Source: Streptomyces fructofermentans
GTDB taxonomy: Bacteria > Actinomycetota > Actinomycetes > Streptomycetales > Streptomycetaceae
Assembly (NCBI RefSeq): GCF_014651055.1
Contig: NZ_BMWD01000020.1
Span: forward strand, 62,001-126,000
DNA: 64,000 nucleotides
Direction: 5' to 3'
Below the pieces are notes generated by a model that was not told the DNA's origin, searched no databases, and saw only the letters and a list, made by a program, of their open reading frames with translations. Made by a program: the position numbers and the translations under genes. Positions 59,858 to 64,000 of this stretch are shown here, piece after piece (position 1 is the first letter of the stretch; each line of letters starts with the position of its first letter).

Positions 59858-59935
59858 GCCCGCCCGGATCGCCCCGCCCGGATCGCACCGCCCGCCCGGT
59901 TCGCGCCGCCCGCCCGGATCGCCCCGCCCGGATCA
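59858..59935. repeat. short GC-rich repeats CCGCCCGGATCGC
   Basis: Imperfect copies of CGCCCGGATCGC and CCGCCCGGTTCGCG between the convergent bkdR and tetR genes. No clear hairpin terminator is visible in this 201-bp gap. Confidence 0.7.
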
Positions 59936-60006
59936 CCCCGACAGGTTCGCGCACGGCCCGCGTACGACCGGAGCCCGCCGGTCCGTGACGGCCCCGGGCC
60001 CGGCCC

Positions 60007-60597
60007 TCAGTCCTCCTGGCGGAGCCCGGCGAAGACCAGCCGTACGACCGCGTCGGCGACCTCGCGCGCGGCCATGCCCCGCACGTCGGGGCGGTACCAC
60101 TCGACGATCGAGTTGATCATTCCGAAGACCAGCCGCGTCGCGAGCCTGACCTCGACGTCGCCGCGTACGTCCCCGTCGGCCGCCGCGGCCCGCAGCAGCT
60201 CGGCCACCTCGTGGTCGAACTCCCGCCGCCGCTCCAGCGCCCAGCGCTCGGTGTCGGTGTTCCCGCGCACCCGCAGCAGCAGCGTCACGTACGGCAGCTC
60301 GGAGGTGAGGACCTCGACCATGCGCCGCGTGACGTACTCCAGGCGCTCCACGGCACGCCCCACGCGCGCGTGCTCCTCGTCGAGGATGCCGAAGAGCCCG
60401 TCCAGCGCGCGGCTCACCGCACGGCGCAGCAGCTCCTCCTTGCCCGTGACGTGGTGGTAGATCGACGACTTGGAGATGCCGGCGGCCCGGGAGAGGTGCT
60501 CCATGGACGTGCCGTCGTAGCCGCGTTCGTTGAAGACCCGCACGGCCACGGAGAGCAGGGTCTCCGGGGTGTAGGTGTCGCGTCTGGCGGTGGTCAC
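60007..60597 (-). CDS. TetR-family repressor, PaaR-like
   Basis: 196 aa. HTH at ~10-55 (YTPETLLSVAVRVFNERGYDGTSMEHLSRAAGISKSSIYHHVTGKEELL) and an all-helical ligand domain with MRGMAAREVADAVVRL-type ending. Start GTG 60597 overlaps the stop of the 3-hydroxyacyl-CoA dehydrogenase gene (GTGA), so it is co-transcribed with it. The two PaaR-type palindromes at 59190 and 62165 are its likely operators, phenylacetyl-CoA being the ligand in known PaaR proteins; both statements are inference here. Confidence 0.88.
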   Translation of the reverse strand: MTTARRDTYTPETLLSVAVRVFNERGYDGTSMEHLSRAAGISKSSIYHHVTGKEELLRRAVSRALDGLFGILDEEHARVGRAVERLEYVTRRMVEVLTSELPYVTLLLRVRGNTDTERWALERRREFDHEVAELLRAAAADGDVRGDVEVRLATRLVFGMINSIVEWYRPDVRGMAAREVADAVVRLVFAGLRQED

Positions 60598-62108
60598 GGG
60601 GTGCCCTCGCGCTTCTCCGACGCGTACGCGTGGCGGTAGAGGGCGAGGGAGGGCGCGTACCGCCCCGAGGGATCGCGCATGTGCAGGTCGTCCAGGACGT
60701 CGTAGGCCCAGCTCCTGCCCAGTCTGCGGCTCCACTCGAAGGGGCCGAGCGGGTAGTTGACGCCCAGCCGCATCGCGGTGTCTATGTCCTCCTCGGTGGC
60801 CACGCCCTTGGCCACCGCGTCGTGCGCGAGGTCCACGATGCGGGCCACCGTGCGGGCCACGATCATGCCGGGCACGTCCCCGATCACGCTGACGTCCTTG
60901 CCGAGCGCCTGGAAGAGCCCGGTGGCCTCGGCCAGGGTCTGCGTCTGGGTGTCCTGCGAGTGCGACAGGGCGATCCGGGTCGCCCCGCGGTAGTCGAGGG
61001 CAAGGTCGAAGTAGACGACGTCACGGAACTCGACGGCGGTCTGGCCGTCCGCGAGGGCGAGCTGGCCGCCGCTCGGCAGCACCAGCCGCGTGCCGTGGTC
61101 CTCCTCGTCCTCGCGGACCTGGATTCCCGCCTCTCGGATCAGCGCGACCAGCTCGGCAGCGGGCCCGAGATCGCCTTCGACGACCACGTACGCGGGCGCC
61201 TGCGCCTTCTCCGCGGTGTGCGGTTCGGGCCGTTCGGCACCGTCGCCGTAGTCGTACCAGCCGTGCCCCGACTTGCGGCCGTGGCGCCCCGACTCGACGA
61301 GCCGGCGCTGCGCCAGCGAGGGCGTGAACCGCACGTCCTGGAAGAAGGCCTCCCAGACCGAGCGGGTGACGGACTCGTTGACGTCCTGGCCGATCAGGTC
61401 GGTCAGCTCGAAGGCGCCCATCCGGAAGCCGCCCGACTCGCGCAGGACCGCGTCGATCGTGGCGGGGTCCGCGGCCTGGGCCTCGTGCACCGCGAAGGCC
61501 TCGGCGTAGAAGGGCCGCGCGATGCGGTTGACGATGAACCCGGGGGTGTCGGCGCAGGCGACCGGCGTCTTGCCCCAGGCCCGTGCCAGTTCGTACGCGC
61601 GCGTGGCCGACGTGACGTCGGTGGCGAACCCCGAGACCACCTCGACCAGCGGCAGCAGCGGCGCCGGGTTGAAGAAGTGCAGGCCCAGGAAGCGGCCGGG
61701 TTCCCGCAGGGCGCCGCCGATCGCGGTCACCGACAGCGAGGAGGTGTTGGTGGCGAGCAGGCAGTCCGACGGGACGACGTCCTCCAGCTCGCGCATGAGC
61801 TGCTGCTTGACGTCGAGGCGCTCCAGGACGGCCTCGACGACCAGACCCGAGTCGGCGAGGTCGGCGATGCCGGCCGCGGGGCGCAGCCGGGCGCGGGCGG
61901 CGTCCCGTTCCGCGCCGGTCAGCCGGCCCTTCTCGACGAGCCGGTCGAGGCGTGCCCCGATCGCCTCGGCGGCGGCGGACGCCCGGCCGGGCACCGCGTC
62001 GTACAGGTGCACGGGATGGCCGGCGACGAGCGCGACCTGTGCGATGCCCTGGCCCATGGTGCCGGTACCGACGACGGCCACAGGGCCGGCGAGGTCGAGT
62101 GCTGTCAT
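60594..62108 (-). CDS. 3-hydroxyacyl-CoA dehydrogenase (PaaH/FadB type)
   Basis: 504 aa. NAD-binding Rossmann domain with VVGTGTMGQGIAQVALVAGH (~11-30), ATNTSSLSV, and the catalytic His in LGLHFFNPAPLLPLVEVV. Two C-terminal 3HCDH helical domains follow (~190-280 and ~410-490; the second has NYPLGPFEWSRRLG). The size and duplicated C-terminal domain match PaaH of phenylacetate degradation, which oxidises 3-hydroxyadipyl-CoA. ATG 62108. Operon with the TetR gene; divergent from paaN across a PaaR-type box. Confidence 0.93.
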   Translation of the reverse strand: MTALDLAGPVAVVGTGTMGQGIAQVALVAGHPVHLYDAVPGRASAAAEAIGARLDRLVEKGRLTGAERDAARARLRPAAGIADLADSGLVVEAVLERLDVKQQLMRELEDVVPSDCLLATNTSSLSVTAIGGALREPGRFLGLHFFNPAPLLPLVEVVSGFATDVTSATRAYELARAWGKTPVACADTPGFIVNRIARPFYAEAFAVHEAQAADPATIDAVLRESGGFRMGAFELTDLIGQDVNESVTRSVWEAFFQDVRFTPSLAQRRLVESGRHGRKSGHGWYDYGDGAERPEPHTAEKAQAPAYVVVEGDLGPAAELVALIREAGIQVREDEEDHGTRLVLPSGGQLALADGQTAVEFRDVVYFDLALDYRGATRIALSHSQDTQTQTLAEATGLFQALGKDVSVIGDVPGMIVARTVARIVDLAHDAVAKGVATEEDIDTAMRLGVNYPLGPFEWSRRLGRSWAYDVLDDLHMRDPSGRYAPSLALYRHAYASEKREGTP

Positions 62109-62164
62109 GCTCGCGATCCTCCCGTACGGGGTTTTCCACAGACTCAGCGGACCCCCTTGTCCCG

Positions 62165-62178
62165 ACCGATCGTTCGGT
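62165..62178. promoter_or_regulatory. PaaR-type box ACCGATCGTTCGGT between hbd/paaH and paaN
   Basis: Perfectly fits the core ACCG-NN-CG-NN-CGGT remembered for actinobacterial PaaR (TetR). It lies 57 bp upstream of the dehydrogenase start and 79 bp upstream of paaN, so it can control both. Confidence 0.8.
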
Positions 62179-62256
62179 TACTCTAACTCTGTCCGCCCAT
62201 TCCTGCCCAGGTCGAGAGCCCGACGAAGAGCTCTCGAGACGAGGAGTTGGTCCCTC

Positions 62257-63948
62257 ATGGCCGCCGAACTCACCGCGCACGAGCTGATCGCCAAGCACCG
62301 GCCCACTCTCGACCAGGCGCTGGAAGCGATCCGCACGCGCGCGTACTGGTCGCCGCACCCCGAACACCCCAAGGCGTACGGGGAGAACGGCAGCCTCGGC
62401 GCGGCGGAGGGCAAGGCCGCCTTCGACGCCCTCCTGGGCGGCCGTCTGGACCTCGGCCAGCCCGGCACGGACGACTGGGTGGGCGGCGAGGTCTCCCCCT
62501 ACAGCCTCGACCTCGGGATCACCTACCCGCACGCGGACGTCGACACGCTGCTGCCCGCCATGCGCCGGGGTCAGCGCGCGTGGCGCGACGCGGGCGCGGA
62601 GACGCGCGCGCTGGTGTGCGTGGAGATCCTCAAGCGGATCAGCGACCGCACGCACGAGTTCGCCCACGCGGTCATGCACACCAGCGGCCAGGCCTTCATG
62701 ATGGCGTTCCAGGCCGGCGGACCGCACGCCCAGGACCGCGGCCTGGAGGCGGTGGCGTACGCGTACGTGGAGCAGGTCCGCACCCCGGAGACGGCGGAGT
62801 GGACCAAGCCGCAGGGCAAGCGGGACCCGCTCGCGCTGACCAAGCGGTTCACGCCGGTGCCGCGCGGCATCGCGCTGATGATCGGCTGCAACACCTTCCC
62901 GACGTGGAACGGCTACCCGGGCCTGTTCGCCTCCCTGGCCACCGGCAACGCGGTGCTCGTGAAGCCGCACCCGCGCGCGGTGCTCCCGCTCGCGCTCACC
63001 GTCCAGGTGGCCCGCGACGTGCTCGCCGAGGCGGGCTTCGACCCGAACCTGGTGGCCCTGGCCGCCGAGCGGCCCGGCGAGGGCATCGCCAAGACGCTCG
63101 CCACCCGCCCCGAGATCAGGATCGTCGACTACACGGGCTCCACGGAGTTCGGCGACTGGCTGGAGGCCAACGCCCGCCAGGCGCAGGTCTACACGGAGAA
63201 GGCCGGCGTCAACACGGTGGTCGTCGAGTCGACCGGCGACTACAAGGGGATGCTGTCCAACCTGGCCTTCTCCCTGTCCCTGTACAGCGGCCAGATGTGC
63301 ACCACCCCGCAGAACCTCCTCGTCCCGAGGCAGGGCATCCGCACGGACGAGGGCCCCAAGTCGTACGACGAGGTGGTCACCGACCTCGCCGCCGCGGTCG
63401 GCGGACTCCTCGGGGACGACGCACGGGCGAACGCCCTGCTGGGCGCGATCGTGAACCCCGACGTGAAGGCCCGCGTCGAGGCGGCCTCCGCGCTCGGCGA
63501 GGTCGCCCTCGCCTCCCGGGAGATCACCAACCCCGAGTTCCCCGGGGCCGTCGTGCGCTCGCCCGTCATCGTGAAGCTGGACGGTGCCAAGCCCGACGAC
63601 CAGACCGCCTTCATGAACGAGTGCTTCGGCCCGGTGGCGTTCGCCGTGGCGGTCGACTCGGCCGCCGACGCGGTGGAGCTGCTGCGCAGGACCATCCGTG
63701 AGAAGGGTGCGATGACGGTCGGCGCGTACACGACCTCCGAGGAGGTCGAGGAGGCCGTGCGGGAGGCCTGCCTTGAGGAGTGCGCCCAGCTCTCGCTGAA
63801 CCTGACCGGCGGGGTCTACGTCAACCAGACCGCCGGCTTCTCGGACTTCCACGGCTCGGGCGGCAACCCGGCGGCCAACGCGGCCCTGTGCGACGGGGCG
63901 TTCGTCGCCAACCGCTTCCGCGTGGTGGAGGTCCGCAGCGAGGTCTGA
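62257..63948 (+). CDS. paaN: phenylacetic acid degradation protein PaaN (aldehyde dehydrogenase)
   Basis: 563-aa aldehyde dehydrogenase of the PaaN family. The nucleophile is the Cys in YSGQMCTTPQN, with NAD-binding IGCNTFPTWNGYP, VDYTGSTEFGDWL, and NECFGPVAFAVAV. It lacks the C-terminal MaoC-like hydratase of PaaZ (~680 aa). Its role would be oxidation of the ring-opened semialdehyde-CoA, with the hydrolase activity supplied elsewhere or a different substrate. ATG 62257 with GAGGAG 13-18 nt upstream is the family N-terminus; the open frame back to 61522 is a shadow. No paaABCDE oxygenase genes are in the window. Confidence 0.94.
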   Translation: MAAELTAHELIAKHRPTLDQALEAIRTRAYWSPHPEHPKAYGENGSLGAAEGKAAFDALLGGRLDLGQPGTDDWVGGEVSPYSLDLGITYPHADVDTLLPAMRRGQRAWRDAGAETRALVCVEILKRISDRTHEFAHAVMHTSGQAFMMAFQAGGPHAQDRGLEAVAYAYVEQVRTPETAEWTKPQGKRDPLALTKRFTPVPRGIALMIGCNTFPTWNGYPGLFASLATGNAVLVKPHPRAVLPLALTVQVARDVLAEAGFDPNLVALAAERPGEGIAKTLATRPEIRIVDYTGSTEFGDWLEANARQAQVYTEKAGVNTVVVESTGDYKGMLSNLAFSLSLYSGQMCTTPQNLLVPRQGIRTDEGPKSYDEVVTDLAAAVGGLLGDDARANALLGAIVNPDVKARVEAASALGEVALASREITNPEFPGAVVRSPVIVKLDGAKPDDQTAFMNECFGPVAFAVAVDSAADAVELLRRTIREKGAMTVGAYTTSEEVEEAVREACLEECAQLSLNLTGGVYVNQTAGFSDFHGSGGNPAANAALCDGAFVANRFRVVEVRSEV

Positions 63949-63967
63949 GTCCCCGGACGGGTGTGGA

Positions 63968-64000
63968 CGCGGCCGGCCGCCGAGCGCGCGGCCGGCCGCG
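63968..64000 (+). terminator. terminator after paaN, at window edge
   Basis: Perfect 13-bp stem (63968-63980 with 63988-64000), 7-nt loop, reaching the last base of the window. Confidence 0.8.

Noticed and set aside
61021..63852. 943-aa minus-strand frame opposite paaN
   Set aside because: Arg/Gly/His-rich shadow frame typical of high-GC DNA; paaN on the plus strand and the dehydrogenase cover it with clear motifs.
1..64000. CRISPR arrays, insertion sequences, prophage or integrative-element boundaries
   Set aside because: No spacer-repeat pattern, transposase, integrase or tRNA attachment site seen; the tandem repeats here are direct, short and gene-internal or intergenic.

Overview
The window is a stretch of Streptomyces-type chromosome. 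GC is very high with strong third-position GC bias, GTG/TTG starts are common, and the gene set is typical: SpoIIE-type phosphatase, snapalysin, PASTA kinase, proteasome activator Bpa, maleylpyruvate-isomerase fold protein. Two parS centromere sites (19709-19722 and 52872-52885) indicate origin-proximal core chromosome. The order metG - aspS - acyl-CoA dehydrogenase - M18 aminopeptidase - K15-type DD-peptidase - bkd operon - kinases - second bkd operon - bkdR - paaN matches, as far as I remember, the S. coelicolor region around SCO3790-SCO3835. That identification is from memory, not from a search.

Layout. 1-8.6 kb: 5'-truncated DrrAB-type ABC exporter, a membrane protein, a divergent MocR regulator/alpha-beta hydrolase pair, a DUF7144-like membrane protein, an exonuclease-endonuclease-phosphatase protein, and the secreted protease snapalysin with its divergent LysR regulator. 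8.7-12.6 kb: PhoX phosphatase behind a clear PHO box, and a VWA protein with a long E/P/V repeat. 12.8-19.7 kb: metG, a secreted protein, a glycosyltransferase, a small unknown, and aspS followed by parS. 19.9-25.2 kb: PAS-GAF-SpoIIE-ATPase phosphatase, cytochrome P450, an internally deleted pirin, and an SseB-like protein. 25.4-38.5 kb: acyl-CoA dehydrogenase, M18 aminopeptidase, NHLRC2-like thioredoxin protein, cupin/GlxA regulator/LURP-one, nitrilase, mycothiol-dependent isomerase-like protein, MFS/GntR pair, K15-type DD-transpeptidase.

38.7-64 kb: two complete three-gene branched-chain 2-oxoacid dehydrogenase operons (E1alpha-E1beta-E2) lie 17 kb apart. Between them are an orphan response regulator, a divergent pair of membrane Ser/Thr kinases, Bpa, a quinone oxidoreductase, a K+ channel, and a molybdenum-cofactor pair (MoeA and a MobA-DUF6457 fusion). 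The second bkd operon is divergent from bkdR (Lrp/AsnC). It is followed by a TetR repressor, a 3-hydroxyacyl-CoA dehydrogenase and PaaN. Two PaaR-type palindromes tie this last block together.

Themes: acyl-CoA and branched-chain metabolism feeding fatty-acid and polyketide precursors, and divergent regulator-target pairs with visible operators. At least nine genes have a -10-like hexamer placed for leaderless transcription. Strong perfect hairpins separate convergent units. I saw no tRNA, rRNA, CRISPR array, insertion sequence or prophage. Nothing amounts to an obvious new defence or biosynthetic system; the best leads are regulatory architecture, repeats and the broken pirin.
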